A stretch of DNA of 64,000 nt from Siphonodentalium dalli. Lineage: Eukaryota; Mollusca; Scaphopoda; Gadilida; Siphonodentaliidae. Where the stretch lies: NCBI GenBank assembly GCA_032622095.1, contig CP136067.1, forward strand, positions 128,747,030 to 128,811,029. Reading direction: 5' to 3'. Below the pieces are notes generated by a model that saw nothing but the letters and a program-made list of their open reading frames with translations, had not been told where the DNA came from and made no database searches. Positions 9,942 to 20,393 of this stretch are shown here, one piece after another; position 1 is the first letter of the stretch, and each line of letters opens with the position of its first letter. A program made the position numbers and the translations under genes.

Positions 9942-10260
9942 CTGAAGGGGTCACTCTCACCAAAAAAAGTGCTGAAGGGTACACAGGGTTTTGAAAATGT
10001 GCTGAAGATTACACAGGGTTTGTGATCGGCACGAACACCATTAATTCAATTGTGTTTATAAAAGTCTGGCGCCCATTAGCAGTTTGTTTTCAGTACATTT
10101 TAATATTCATTTGAACGTAAACAATTATTCTCTAACAGAAATCATGGCAGATACGAAAACTGAATGTCCTTTAGAACGACATTTCAAACCCTGTGTACCC
10201 TTCAGCACATTTTGAAAATCCTGTGTACCCTTCAGCACTTTTTTAGGTGAGAGTGACCCC
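9942..10260 (+). mobile_element. Long-TIR MITE carrying a TATA box and a short ORF
   Basis: The left arm (9942-10026) contains CTGAAGGGGTCACTCTCACC, then two direct subunits of GTGCTGAAGxxTACACAGGG. The right arm (10186-10264) is the reverse complement of all of this. Between the arms lie TATAAAAG (10057-10064), a pyrimidine tract ending CTCTAACAG, and ATCATGG (10144). The architecture is that of a MITE with promoter-like or gene-derived cargo. No transposase. Confidence 0.7.
10144..10215 (+). CDS. 23-codon ORF inside the long-TIR MITE
   Basis: The ORF starts at ATG in the context AAATCATGG (strong Kozak) and reads MADTKTECPLERHF, then runs into the right inverted arm (KPCVPFSTF) and stops. 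A TATAAAAG box lies 87 bp upstream, and a pyrimidine tract with AG (CTCTAACAG) lies directly before the start. The ORF could be the captured first exon of a host gene or chance. The protein is not recognised and the arm-encoded tail is certainly not conserved protein. Low confidence that it is translated. Confidence 0.2.
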   Translation: MADTKTECPLERHFKPCVPFSTF

Positions 10261-10356
10261 TCCAGTTTAATGAGTAATCTATTTATTCATGTACTTGTTG
10301 ATGATAGTTGTTTTACAGACTGATATGTCATTTTGTATGAATCCACTTTGAAGGCC

Positions 10357-10617
10357 TTAATGCTTCAATGACTGGAGATTCCTGAATTTTTTTTAAAACC
10401 CTGTGCCAATGCATTCTCTAATATATGCGAGTCTCCCATAGGTTGCTTCGCATATATAAGAGAATACAGTGGCCTAACAATATTTACCTTGACCTTGTAA
10501 GCCAGTGCATTCTCTTATAGATGCGATGCTCCCTATGGGAGACTCACATATATAAGAGAATGGTTTGACACATGGTTTTCATAAAATTTCAGCAACCTCC
10601 AGTCATGGAAGGGTTAA
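10357..10617. mobile_element. TTAA MITE with two family-B hairpins
   Basis: TTAA at 10357-10360 and 10614-10617. The left tip TGCTTCAATGACTGGAG and the right tip CTCCAGTCATGGAAGGG are inverted. Two diverged hairpins (about 10404-10472 and 10502-10562) lie inside. It belongs to the same terminal family as 8399-8665. Confidence 0.7.
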
Positions 10618-10755
10618 TAATGAAATATATCTCTAACTTGTTTTGTTGCTATCATCTATTATTATGTACAACGGGATTGTAATGTTTACGTATGATGTGA
10701 TTGTAATGTTTATGAACCTCGAAGCTCATAATGTTCATATTTATATTCTTCAGGA

Positions 10756-11570
10756 TAGAAGAGGTCCCCAGAGGGTGAATTTAGTGATGCTATCCTGCAC
10801 AGCAGGCTAGCATCACCAAATTCACCCTCTGGTGACCTTATTCTGCTGAGGTCTCATCCTGCTATGGGAGACATAGAATCAGATTGAAGTTTCCAAATGG
10901 TGAATATTGTGATGTACACCCATTGGGAACCTCGATTATGCAATGTGTCATCTGCCAATTTGGGAATATAGAGAAACTAAACTAAAAAATAAATAGAATC
11001 TATGTGAAGAAGTTTCCAGAGAAGATGAGGCCGAATCAGAATTAGGTCACCAGAGGGTGAGTTTAGTGATGCTAGCCTGCTATGCGTCACGAAATTCACC
11101 CTCTGGGGACCTCATTCTGCAAATGACAGACACATTGAACTCAGGGTTGTGTGAAACACTCTGGCAGAGTACCAAATAGTAATGGATAATAATCATGCTC
11201 AAAGTAGTTATTTTTACAAATATTATATCCTATTATTGAACAACACATGTCATTCTTATATATTAATTAAATGCAGTTACTCGATTGCGAAATCATTTGT
11301 GTTAGTTTATCGCAAATTGTTGTGTCCTGAATCGAGAAAAATTATTTAAATTTGAGTGTAGTCAGTGTAGTTCAGATGCTATTTTCTATGGAGTGGCATG
11401 GTCGATTTGCTTGAGATTTTCGGCGACGGTAGTAGAATGCTACATTCCTCCAGTTGGCTTAGTATCTGAGTACTAACTTATCAGTTTCATGAACCCGTAG
11501 CATCACTAAATTCAACCTCTGGGGACCTCAATCTGCAAATGTCTGGCACCATTTTGAGGCCTGAGCTTAT
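10756..11570. mobile_element. Family-A two-hairpin elements with a family-D insertion
   Basis: A complete family-A unit occupies 10756-11135: hairpin, a spacer with ATGGTGAATATTGTGATGTA and GATTATGCAATGTG, then a second hairpin. A family-D copy occupies 11146-11505. It is followed by another family-A arm (11507-11565: GCATCACTAAATTCAACCTC then GACCTCAATCTGCAAATG). The family-D sequence has therefore landed in, or next to, a family-A arm. Confidence 0.65.
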
Positions 11571-11693
11571 CATCTACATATGCTACAAATGTATGAATGG
11601 GAATCCATATTGACCCCGTTGACAGCTCAGATTATCTGAATACCCTGGAAATTTTTAAATAAACCATTTTACATTCTTTTAGAATCTATTGAA

Positions 11694-12134
11694 TTTAAAG
11701 GTACTCAATCTGATTCGATGGTCCCCATGTCATCAGATTCCAACCAGAACAACATTTTTTGAAATGCCGCTTCTGTTATCAGAATCAAGTAATCGTCCAA
11801 AAAATAATGCTAACCACAGTCTACTGTAGTATAAAATTGCCCAAAACCTGTTAGTTATCAAATTTTTTGTCAAATATCTGACACAAAAAAGCCACTTGAT
11901 TTTAGAGTTATCCATCTTCATCCACAATTTGATCCGAGACCGTGTTATTGTTGACTGTTTACTGGGCCACTTAAAAATTATCGGTGGTGAAAAATAATAG
12001 ATTTCAAACATCGATATCTGATCACTCTGAGCTTTAATGGGTGGGTTCCTCGACTCAAATCAAATAATTTTTACCCCCAAAACCAAGGAAATAGTAATTT
12101 GTGAGCGTTAATTCAGATTATTCATCTTTAAGTG
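11694..12134. mobile_element. Family-E MITE, about 440 bp
   Basis: The left end reads TTTAAAGGTACTCAATCTGA; in better copies the right end is its reverse complement (TCGGATTGAGTACC at 34110-34125). Here the right end has decayed to CAGATTATTCATCTTTAA. Internal marks are TTTAGAGTTATCCATCTTC and GATGGGTGGGTTCCTCGACT. Other copies: 12699-13143, 31560-31893 (truncated), 33665-34132 and 41727-42193. No coding capacity. Confidence 0.75.
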
Positions 12135-12414
12135 GTAAATAAAGGTGCATATTCGTTTGTTTAATCAGGTGTACCTGTGTTATCTTGAAGAATATAAGTT
12201 CCTTTGATATAATGATAAAGGAATGTTGTACTATATACATTTGTTTTCTAATGTTTTCTATTGTTTTGTCTTATATTATGGGACTTTGTTACTAGTGCTT
12301 TGGTTTTCTTACTATTATATTCCATTTTCTCAACTTTTTCAGCTCAATTCAACATGAATAACATATCAAGATCCCTTTTCTAAATACTTTATCATAACAT
12401 GCAGCTCAATTGTA

Positions 12415-12558
12415 TTACACAGGTGCTTATATTGTTAGGCCAATGTATTCTCTTATATATACGAGGCTCCCTATGGGAGACTCGCGTATATAAGAGAATG
12501 CATTGGCACCTGTTTTTTTGCAGAATTTGAGAACGCTCCAATCATATGGAAGGATTAA
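12415..12558. mobile_element. TTAA-type MITE remnant with one family-B hairpin
   Basis: A hairpin at about 12436-12508 (GGCCAATGTATTCTCTTATA and reverse) is followed by GCTCCAATCATATGGAAGGA and TTAA (12555-12558), the right end of the 8399-type family. The left end is not recognisable. Confidence 0.55.
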
Positions 12559-12565
12559 CACCAAC

Positions 12566-13353
12566 TAGATCAATCTCGACGGCTCCCCATTTCCGCTTTT
12601 GTATGGAAATAACCTCTCCCATAAATATACACCATACTCGCAATGCTACAATACAATACATGGCCATGGTAATAAGGCGATGACATTGACTCTTTATTAA
12701 AGGTTCTCAATCCGATCAGAGGGTCCCCATATCATCAAGATACAACAACAACAACAACATTTCTTCAAAATACACATTAGTTATCAGAATCGATTAATTG
12801 CAACAAAATAATACTAACCACTGTAAACTATGGTATCAAATTTCCCAAAACATGTTATTTATCAGCATTTTGTTGAATGAAATATGGCCGTATTATCACT
12901 TTAGTATTCACGAAATTTAGCCGTTTTTAGAGTTATCCATCTTCATTCGCAATTTTGACTGAGACCATCCATTTGACGGCGTGTTTCTGGACCACAAACA
13001 ATTGAAATAACAAACTTCAAAAATTGATATCTTATCACTCTGAGCTTTGATGGGTAGGTTCCTCGACTCGAATCAAATATTTTTTACCCCGAAGCCAAAG
13101 AAATAGTAATTTATGGGTGTTTAATCGGATTGAGCGCCTTTAATATATAGCTCAATCTGGGAGAACGCAGATGTCTACAACAGATAAATAAACAAATAAA
13201 TAGTAATACATATCAATAATTAGTTCAAGTTATTAGTATGCACATGATCAATCACTTGGTTGAAATAGTCGGGCCGATATGGTGTCTATTTAGGGGAGAG
13301 GTTATTATGCAAAAGTGGAAATGGCCAAGCTGTTGAGATTGAAACCAGATACA
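12566..13353. mobile_element. Inverted-repeat pair enclosing a family-E MITE
   Basis: Sequence at 12566-12630 (CAATCTCGACGGCT ... AACCTCTCCCATAAATATAC) reappears inverted at 13289-13353. The DNA between is mostly a family-E copy at 12699-13143, so a small element was enlarged by that insertion. I could not identify a target duplication. Confidence 0.55.
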
Positions 13354-13533
13354 TTTTTTCAAACCCAGGTTTGTTAAAATGCCAGTTTTTTTTTTAAACT
13401 GGGTAATGCGGTACCCAAAACCATGGTATAATGACTAAATTGACCAACTCAACCATACTGTTTCAGATTGAGTATAAATTATTTATGAATCCAGTACCTC
13501 TGGATTTGGATTGAGTATAATTGTTGGTAGTGT

Positions 13534-14653
13534 AGCCCTGTTAATTAGCATGGTCTATCGGCTGAGCCATGGGAAATACCTAGGTAAAACGTAATTCTGT
13601 TGGCTATTTTTAAGCCGAGCCAAATTCAGAACCTGCTAATGTTTTGTTCAAAATTGAAGCGAATTGTAGGTGCATTGTCTTAGTATGGCATTGTGCAAGT
13701 GCAAAATCATTGTTGAGTGTGATAACAAGGACTATCTTCATAATTATTCATTTTAAAGTGGTGTGAAACACTCCGGTATGGTGATCAATTCGAAATGGAG
13801 AATAATCTTGTTCAAAGTAGTAATTTTTACAAACAGTATATCCAAATTGATAACACACACCGTCATTCTTATATATGTATTAAATGCAGTGACACTCGAT
13901 GGCGAAATCATATTCGTTAGTTTATCGCCGATAGATGCGTCCCGAATCGAGTAGTAAATATTTACAATTAAATAATTCTAACGATGTTTTCTATGGAGTG
14001 GTATGGTTCGATTTGCTTCAAATTTTCGGCAATGTTAGTAGAACATTACATTCCTCCAATTGTCATAGCACCTGAATACTAACTTATCAGTTTTACGCAC
14101 CAGAACAAGTACATAATATGTCTTTAAAGTCCCACTTAATGTTCCAATCACCAGATCACATTATATACAAGAGAAAGAGGAAGCTCCAAAATATTGTATT
14201 TTCAACTTATCCTGTCAAATAAACTGTGAACATGTTGTTTTTGTCAAGGTACCAACATGTTCTGTGTTCTGTGCTTCATTTCGATCTGGTCTGTGCTGCC
14301 AGTTTTTTTATTCTCAATGGAAGGGGAATAACTCTTATTTGTGAATCATAATGCATTCTGTGTCAAGAACAGGGGAAGTCTAATGGGGTGAATCTGAGAA
14401 TCTCTTGTCACTTGGTGGACAATCCGAGGCCACAGCTGTTCCATATTCTGGTTCCTCTTCCAAATGGTATATAATATGGAATATGTTGTATATAATGTGA
14501 TATGAGGATTCGAACATTAAGTTGGCTTAAGCCAGACCCAACCAACGTCTGCCATAATAATTGTCCAAGTTCCTATTCATTTTTAGCCGAGGACAGATTT
14601 CTGGCCTAAGCATTTTTTTTTACTTTGGCAAATGTCTGCTAATTAACAGGGCT
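13534..14653. mobile_element. TIR element, 1.12 kb, with two nested repeats
   Basis: The left end AGCCCTGTTAATTAGCA is mirrored by TGCTAATTAACAGGGCT at the right. A related element with the same tips lies at 56987-57403. Inside sit a family-D copy (13757-14128) and another inverted-repeat element (14148-14525, arms AACTTAATGTTCxAATC and ATCACATTATATAC). The remaining interior resembles the 56987 copy. It is non-coding in both copies. Confidence 0.65.
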
Positions 14654-14997
14654 GTTGGAGTGCGGAGTGGGGGTGGCAGCTCACCCCTATTCTTCTGAAG
14701 TTTTGACGCCCCTAGTTTTAGATTGAGTATACTTATTACATGATTTTCTTTCAGTTCTGAGATTAGTGCTGTGTGTTTCTAGTTAAATTATATACGATAA
14801 CAATGGCTGTATATCTCACCACAAATGTAATATTTAATAAACTGCAACAGGATTGCATGAACTTTCTACCGGTATTTATAGTCACTTCCTTCCCAGTTAT
14901 GAAGATCCAGTTTTGTAGTCAAGGTTCACACTGTCCAATCAGGGACATTAACAGGACTCATGTCATATCTGTATTCTGTAACATGATATGGTGTGTC
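14654..14997. other. Unassigned stretch
   Basis: An acceptor-like TGATTTTCTTTCAG at about 14740-14754 is followed by frames closed within a few codons. A longer plus-strand frame from about 14800 reads into the next family-A element and has no recognisable domain. I see no supported gene. Confidence 0.5.
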
Positions 14998-15462
14998 AGA
15001 ATGAGGTCCCCAGAGGGTGAATTTAGTGACAGTCCTGGAAGGTGGGCTAGCATCACCAAATTCACCCTCTGGGAACCTCATTCTGCTTCGGCCTCAACTG
15101 CTATGGGAGACCTAGGATCAGATTGAAGTTCCCCAGTTGATATTGGTGATGTTCACCCATTAATCTCTTCGATTATGTATTTTATCTTTTGCAAATTAGT
15201 AAATATAGAAACTGAACAGACCTGGAAAAAGTGGGTACTAGTCATAACGCCACACCGGTGAAAAGCCACATTTTAATTTGGTCAGAACGCCACAGTCCAT
15301 GGTCAAAACGCCACCTAAATTTAGTCAGAATGCCACCTAAATTTAGTCAGAATGCCACATAGAAAAAAATGGACGAAACGCCACATGCTATACTGAAGCT
15401 GATCTGTTTAATTACGAACGTAAAAACAGCAAAATAACATGGTGAACATAAGCGTAACAACT

Positions 15463-15745
15463 TCACATATATATTCTGATGTGCATCATGATCTCACACA
15501 TCATGAGTTTACACCCAGTGAACCTCTGCAGCCTGTCGCATGAATTATCTGGCGTCGATTCTTCCTTCTTATATTTGAAATCGGCCCAAGCGGCAAAGAT
15601 TTTCTTGTTTGACATATCTGCCTTCTTTCTGACATATTGTCGCACGGTTCTATCTTGCACCATCATCGCATGCAATGGCACAAGCTTTGCTTCTTTGTGA
15701 AGAAAGATGGACAGCCTGTAAAACCTTAGTTGTTCAGTCGATGCC
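15463..15745 (-). pseudogene. Exon-like minus-strand frame inside the Mutator-like element
   Basis: On the minus strand a clear acceptor (CCTTAATCTTGCAG) opens a frame that reads ASTEQLRFYRLSIFLHKEAK, then charged sequence including YVRKKADMSNKKIFAAW and a Cys-poor tail. A donor-like CACTGG|GTGTAA occurs near the end (about 15510). Composition and codon use look like real protein, unlike the neighbourhood. I do not recognise the domain. Its position within the element suggests either part of the element's own protein or a captured host exon. No start codon is required if it is an internal exon. Confidence 0.4.
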
Positions 15746-15912
15746 AACCTGCAAGATTAAGGATGATCAGAACATGGTGAGATTTTGTTAGATTGTTCAA
15801 CTAATCTTGAGTTATCTTAAACTTTATGTTTTTGACATTGTCTTATCCGTCATTTAATGTTGAAAACAAAATCTATCTGAGAATGCTCTTTATTGTCTAC
15901 CACTTTGTTTTT

Positions 15913-16110
15913 GGTTGGCTGACAAATTCTAAATGAACTAAAACATCCTCTTCCGAAACTTTTGGTGGTTTTATGTTATCAGACAAGTAATATCTGTTCA
16001 AATATGTATAAAGGTGATTGTTGCACAACATACAAACGACTCGGCATCTATCATACATGTCTTTATTCGGTTTCATCTGACAGCCGCCCCTGGATCAATC
16101 GGATTGGTTA
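15913..16110 (-). pseudogene. Minus-strand frame with a cysteine pair cluster (unrecognised)
   Basis: On the minus strand a frame passes through GGCQMKPNKDMYDRCRVVC, then MLCNNHLYTYLNRYYLS, and ends KPPKVSEEDVLVHLEF...KTKW-stop. It is under 70 codons. The spacing C-x11-C-x3-C-x2-C could be a zinc-binding knuckle. It lies between the PHD-like frame and the exon-like frame of the same element and on the same strand, so all three may come from one protein. The function is unknown. Confidence 0.35.
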
Positions 16111-16267
16111 ATCTATTTTGATGTACATTCACACCCGCAGTCTCATGGGTAAGAGATGCACACTAGTAAAGCTACATACACAACCTGTGAATCTGGTCAA
16201 AGTTGGATTAGATTACCTGACGGTGCTTAATTATATAGAATAGTGTCAGATTTTGGATAGTTTTTAG

Positions 16268-16590
16268 CTCACCTGAGACGAAGTCTCCGGTGGAGCTTTA
16301 GTCATCACTCGTCCGTCCGTCCGTAAAGAATCATCTTCTCTCGAACCGTAAGACCGAATGGGTTCATATTTGGTGTGGATGTTCCCTAGGTGAATCACAT
16401 TCAGATTTGTTCAAATAAGATCATCCGGTCAAATAGTTGCGAAGCTAGGACCATAACTCTTTCCCGCCATAGTAATTCTTACAACAACTTCTTCTCAATT
16501 TCATTGGGCCGAATGGGTTCATATTTGGTACAAAGGGTCCTTGGGCGACACTGTCGAATTTGGGCAGAGCCAGTGACATAACTCAAAAAA
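16268..16590 (+). mobile_element. Helentron/pearl-like fragment ('TTAGCTCACCTGAG' type)
   Basis: It opens TTTTAGCTCACCTGAGACGA and has CCGTCCGTCCGT runs. It then holds two diverged core units, each containing CCGAATGGGTTCATATTTGG. A related opening occurs at 44231. It ends in a poly(A)-like tract near 16583. Open frames across it are not meaningful. Confidence 0.6.
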
Positions 16591-17442
16591 AAAAAAAAAT
16601 CAGATTGAACTCCTTGCTCAATTTAACACACAAAAAAACAACTTTTTAAACTAGCACCATTATAACATCCTCAGAGTAATGAAACTTTAATCTTTAATGA
16701 AATCACAGAAACTTTCCATCACCCCCCCCCCCCCACACACATGACCCAGGCCCCCAACCAACCCCTCCACCCCATATCATATCACAACTTACCCCTCACC
16801 AGAAGCAGTTATTATATCTGCCAGTATTAATTCTACCAGAGGACTCAGTCAGGTACATGTAGCTTCCGAAAGACAAATTCAGGTCATTAATTGAGATTAA
16901 AATGACAGATTAGAGATTAGAATGTTATTGGACAGACTTGTGTAAACAACTGCACTAGCACTGGTGCTTGTTGTTAATATCAAATTAAAACAAAATTCTG
17001 TTGCCAAGCCTGAATTTAGTGTGTCTGACATTTGCAGAATGAGGTCCCAGAGGGTGAATTTAGTGTTGCTACCTCATACAGCAGGCCAGCATCACCAAAA
17101 CACCATCCAGGGACCTCATTCTTCTTAGGCCTCATCTTCTGGGAAGTATCTTCAGTATCAAATTGAAATTTTGTTTTAGTTACTTTTTGACTTTTTCCCT
17201 TCTGTTTAGTTTCTATGTCTATGTCCCCTAATTTGCAGAAGATAAAATGCATAATTGAGGTGCTCAATGGGTGTGCATCACCAACTTCAACTACAGATGG
17301 AATTCTGGTATCAACCTCGAAATTGGCCATTTGACTATGATCTGCTGTCAACCTGGTGATGTTTGTTGGCGTTGATAATGCGGAAACAGCAGTTCGTTCT
17401 GCTATGCTTGTACGCGTACTTTCTGCATTTGGTTAGCCGGGA

Positions 17443-17638
17443 ATACTGCTCTCGTCGGCTGGCACACCACAGCCATGGCAGAAATAGTCAACTGCTTCCT
17501 CTCCTCGTTGATTTTTGCAGATACAACGTTCTAGAAATATCGGACCCACATGTACGATGTGTTTTGTATCCACATGTTAAATTGCAAACTACCACACGTT
17601 GATTTCTTCTTAGTGTTCGCACATTTTGTACACAGTAT
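17443..17638 (-). pseudogene. PHD-type zinc finger fragment, frameshifted
   Basis: On the minus strand one frame gives RRNQRVVVCNLTCGYKTHRT then CGSDISRTLYL. After a frame change it continues GEEAVDYFCHGCGVPADESS. Together these supply C-x3-C-x4-H-x2-C and a terminal F-x-C-x2-C, the second half of a C4HC3 PHD finger. The first cysteine pair is eroded (YCVQNV). I recall similar fingers of the RRNQ...C-x2-C...HRTC...GIS type in animal transposon proteins, some with FLYWCH and MULE domains. The fragment is therefore best read as a relic of the transposon's own protein. Stop codons and the shift show it is dead. Confidence 0.5.
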
Positions 17639-17639
17639 G

Positions 17640-18045
17640 ATGGGTTTTTTTTTTACGCCCATTTGAAAAAACTGTCATATTATGTAAATGGGTTGTCCGT
17701 CCGTCATCCGTCCATCCGTCGTCCGTCTGTCTGCTTTTGGTTTCCGGATGATAACTTTAGATTGAATCGAGTGAACTGAACCAAATTTGGTATATTAGTT
17801 TACCACCCCAAAATACAGATCAAGTTCGAATATGGGTTTCGTCAGCATGATTTTGACTGAGTTATGCTCCTTTTTCGACTTAGATTTGACCTGATATGCG
17901 GTTTCCAGATGATAACTTTAGATTGAATTGAGTGAACTAACCAAATTTGGTTATACAGATCAAGTTCAAATATGGGTTATGCCTATATGCCCCACTCTAC
18001 TCTAGAAACGGGCGTATTATGCCACGCCCCGACGGCGTGCTCTTG
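17640..18045 (+). mobile_element. Helentron/pearl-like element
   Basis: It opens ACGCCCATTTGAAAAAACTG and has a GTCCGTCCGTC run. Two core units share GATAACTTTAGATTGAAT and CAAATTTGGT. It ends GGGCGTATTATGCCACGCCC followed by CGACGGCGTGCTCTTGT. The same kind of ending (CATGCCCAAGCGATGCTCTT) closes the element at 62370-63065, which supports a shared terminus. Confidence 0.6.
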
Positions 18046-18891
18046 TTTTTTTTTTATGGGTTGCTATCAAAATCGTGGATATATACCTTGGATGAGTTTA
18101 TTCTCACCAACGAAAGCCCAAAGTGTTGATGATTATCCGAGGTGCAAACCTAAGATAATAAAGTGGCATCCATATAATGCACTTAACAAACACCTATCAT
18201 CAAAAATAAATTACGCCAATGGTCACAGGTGTCAATGATAATATTACCGGGGCATGATTACTGAACGCATCACTTCCATGTTTGTGCTACATATATATCG
18301 CATGCATTTGTGAGTATAATGTAATATTCAGCCACATATAATCCTTATACACAAGGCATCAATACCTAAGTATACGTTACGTAATATAAACATCCACAAA
18401 GTTATAACAAAATTTGTTTGCATATAGATTTTAATAAACATGAAAGCTGATAAAACCAATGTGGCTTTTTGACCAAAATTAGGTGACGTTTTGACCCAAA
18501 AAAAATGGCGTTGCGTCCACAAATTTGGCGTTCTGACCAAATGAAAATGTGGCGTTTTGACAATGTGGTGTTTTGACCGGTTCCCGAAAAAGTAACTAAA
18601 AACAATGTTAATTTGAGACTGTAGATACTTCCCAGAAGATGAGGCATATGCAGAATGATGTCCCAAGAGGGTGAATAATTTGTTATGCTAGTCTGTTGTG
18701 CGAGTAGCATCACTAAATTCACCCTTTGGGGACCTCATTCTGCAAATGTCAGACACACTATATCCAGACTTTGTATGTGCGCCCATGGTCTGAAGCTCAA
18801 ATTAACTCATGGAGGTAATGGCTCAGAAAGAAATCAGGCTATACTGAATCTCCGAATTCTCTTACTATAACAAGTATTATATAATGTTATA

Positions 18892-19021
18892 TACAGTAAT
18901 GGCATAAATAATCGACTCCTCGACCGATGAATGGCAACAAGCCATATTTCCGACTAAATCCTGAAAAGTTACCTATAATTCTGCTGCAGTTAAGGAGTCG
19001 ATTACTTAGGGCATTACTGTA
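18892..19021. mobile_element. Family-F MITE
   Basis: TACAGTAATGGCATAAATAA at the left and GGGCATTACTGTA at the right, TA edges. The interior is the standard family-F sequence. It abuts the next element at 19022 directly. Confidence 0.75.
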
Positions 19022-19308
19022 GTTTCCTGGGTATACAATAATAAATATGAATCGAAGGCTCCTGTCCAGAAACACTTTTATCCATTAATATTGATTTTAT
19101 TTCAAATTTTCTGGTATAATAAATAGTAGACCAAGTCTTCTTGGTCCACAACAGCTTGGGATATCAGTTGGGATAAACAGCATAATCCCAACCGATATCC
19201 CAAGCTGTTGTGGACCGAGATTGCATTATATAAGAAAATATTGATATAAAATCAATATTAATTGACAGAAGTGTCTTTGACTCATATTTATTTTATACCA
19301 TCTTTATT
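19022..19308. mobile_element. Family-G TIR element with an inner hairpin
   Basis: The left arm GGGTATACAATAATAAATAT then CCTGTCC and ATTAATATTGATTTTAT is mirrored at about 19225-19308. The inner hairpin (19140-19215) pairs GGTCCACAACAGCTTGGG with its complement. A longer copy is at 19993-20393. Non-coding. Confidence 0.65.
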
Positions 19309-19835
19309 ATTTTACTATTGACAGTTATTTCAGTTATTTATTTGAGGTCTTAGAGTTACATTTATGTCAAATCAAGAGATAGTATCTACCTATATCACAT
19401 GAAACCCCTATTATATCATTAAAAAAAGCCATTACATATTTCCTTATCTCTCACTAATTATGATTAGGCGCCTGCTACATCTCACTTGGCATCGCGCCAA
19501 CAAAATGATCATGCCATGTCTATATTGATTCAGGTGGATTAATACTATTTTGAAAAGCCGTACATGACACCGACACCAGACAATGCAAAATGATTGCTTT
19601 GTTCATTAAAGTTAAATTCTTGTCCAACTTTCTTGCACTAATGAAAATAGACACAAAAACAAAGAGGCAACATGGGGGGCTATATTTTCCGTCGTCAGCC
19701 CCAGAGCTCAATACTGCTGTATATGGTTGTGGGGCATCTCAGCCAATGCCGTAAATGTATGCATTTTGCAACTTCTTTTAAGGATTTTGATTTGTTAAAA
19801 AGAAATAAAGCTCTGGTTTTTTTCATGTGATATAC
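19309..19835. other. Unassigned AT-rich DNA
   Basis: No supported gene or repeat boundary. A minus-strand frame near 19520-19711 has no motif and no splice context. Confidence 0.5.
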
Positions 19836-19986
19836 AAGGTCTTCAATTCGTTATGTTGGGATATAAGATTTTATGAAACTCTTATAAATTAGATTCACAA
19901 CTCATCTATGACTCGTGATGAATCAAATTTATCAAACTCGTTTCATAAATTCTTATATCCCAACATAACTTGTTAGAGACCTCAAT
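19836..19986. mobile_element. Palindromic MITE, 151 bp
   Basis: The arms GGTCTTCAATTCGTTATGTT and, reversed, GGTCTCTAACAAGTTATGTT continue through GGGATATAAGA and TTTATGAAAC. The loop is near ACTCATCTATGACTCGTGAT. No clear duplication. Confidence 0.65.
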
Positions 19987-19992
19987 ATATAT

Positions 19993-20393
19993 AGTTTCCT
20001 GGGTATACAATAATAAATATTAATAGAAGACCCCTGTCCAGAAACCCTTTTATCCATTACTAGCTGAAACATTTTTTTTTAAAATTAAATTTGTTTAAAT
20101 CAAAATCCGGACAGACAGACGAACGGGCAGACAGATCCTGCTCTTTATATATATATAGATACATGTATATAAATTTGTGATATTTTACGGCATGAGAAAC
20201 GTTCGGAGCATAGCAAGCAGGATGACTGTATCTGACATTGCCTGAACGTTACATGAAGGTCTGTTCTAAAAATATTTTTTTTAAATGTCGCAATTGATTA
20301 TCACATTATACAAGAAAATATTGACATAAAATCAATATTAATTAATAGAAGTATTTCCGGACAGGTGCCTTTGACTCATATTTATTATTTTAT
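19993..20393. mobile_element. Family-G TIR element, longer copy
   Basis: The left arm CTGGGTATACAATAATAAAT ... CCCCTGTCCAGAAAC is mirrored by ATTAATTAATAGAAG ... GGACAGGTGCC ... ATTATTTTATAGCCC. The interior holds a CAGACAGACGAACGGGCAGA run and CTGCTCTTTATATATA, the tail style of tandem-core elements, so it contains another insertion. Confidence 0.55.

Larger units (their letters stand above)
15233..18585 (-). mobile_element. Mutator-like (MULE) element, 3.35 kb, decayed
   Basis: Flanked by a perfect 8-bp duplication GAAAAAGT (15225-15232 and 18586-18593). The terminal inverted repeats are about 150 bp. They start GGGTACTAGTCATAACGCC (left) and GGGAACCGGTCAAAACACC (right, reversed) and are built of 15-20-bp subunits around GGTCAGAACGCCAC. 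The interior holds minus-strand coding fragments, among them a C4HC3 finger. It has been invaded by tandem-core repeats (16268-16590 and 17640-18040) and a family-A fragment. Long subterminal-repeat TIRs with an 8-9-bp duplication suit Mutator; a P- or Merlin-type element is the alternative. Confidence 0.6.
14998..18780. mobile_element. Family-A element split by a Mutator-like insertion
   Basis: A family-A hairpin and spacer at 14998-15232 resume at 18594 with AACTAAAAACAATG and end in the second family-A hairpin (about 18650-18755). The spacer break point carries GAAAAAGT on both sides, the target duplication of the element at 15233-18585. A separate, badly decayed family-A piece at about 16995-17330 lies inside the insertion. 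Confidence 0.65.

Noticed and set aside
17016-17351. 111-codon minus-strand frame
   Set aside because: It runs through a decayed family-A hairpin and spacer, and its sequence is a translation of the repeat.
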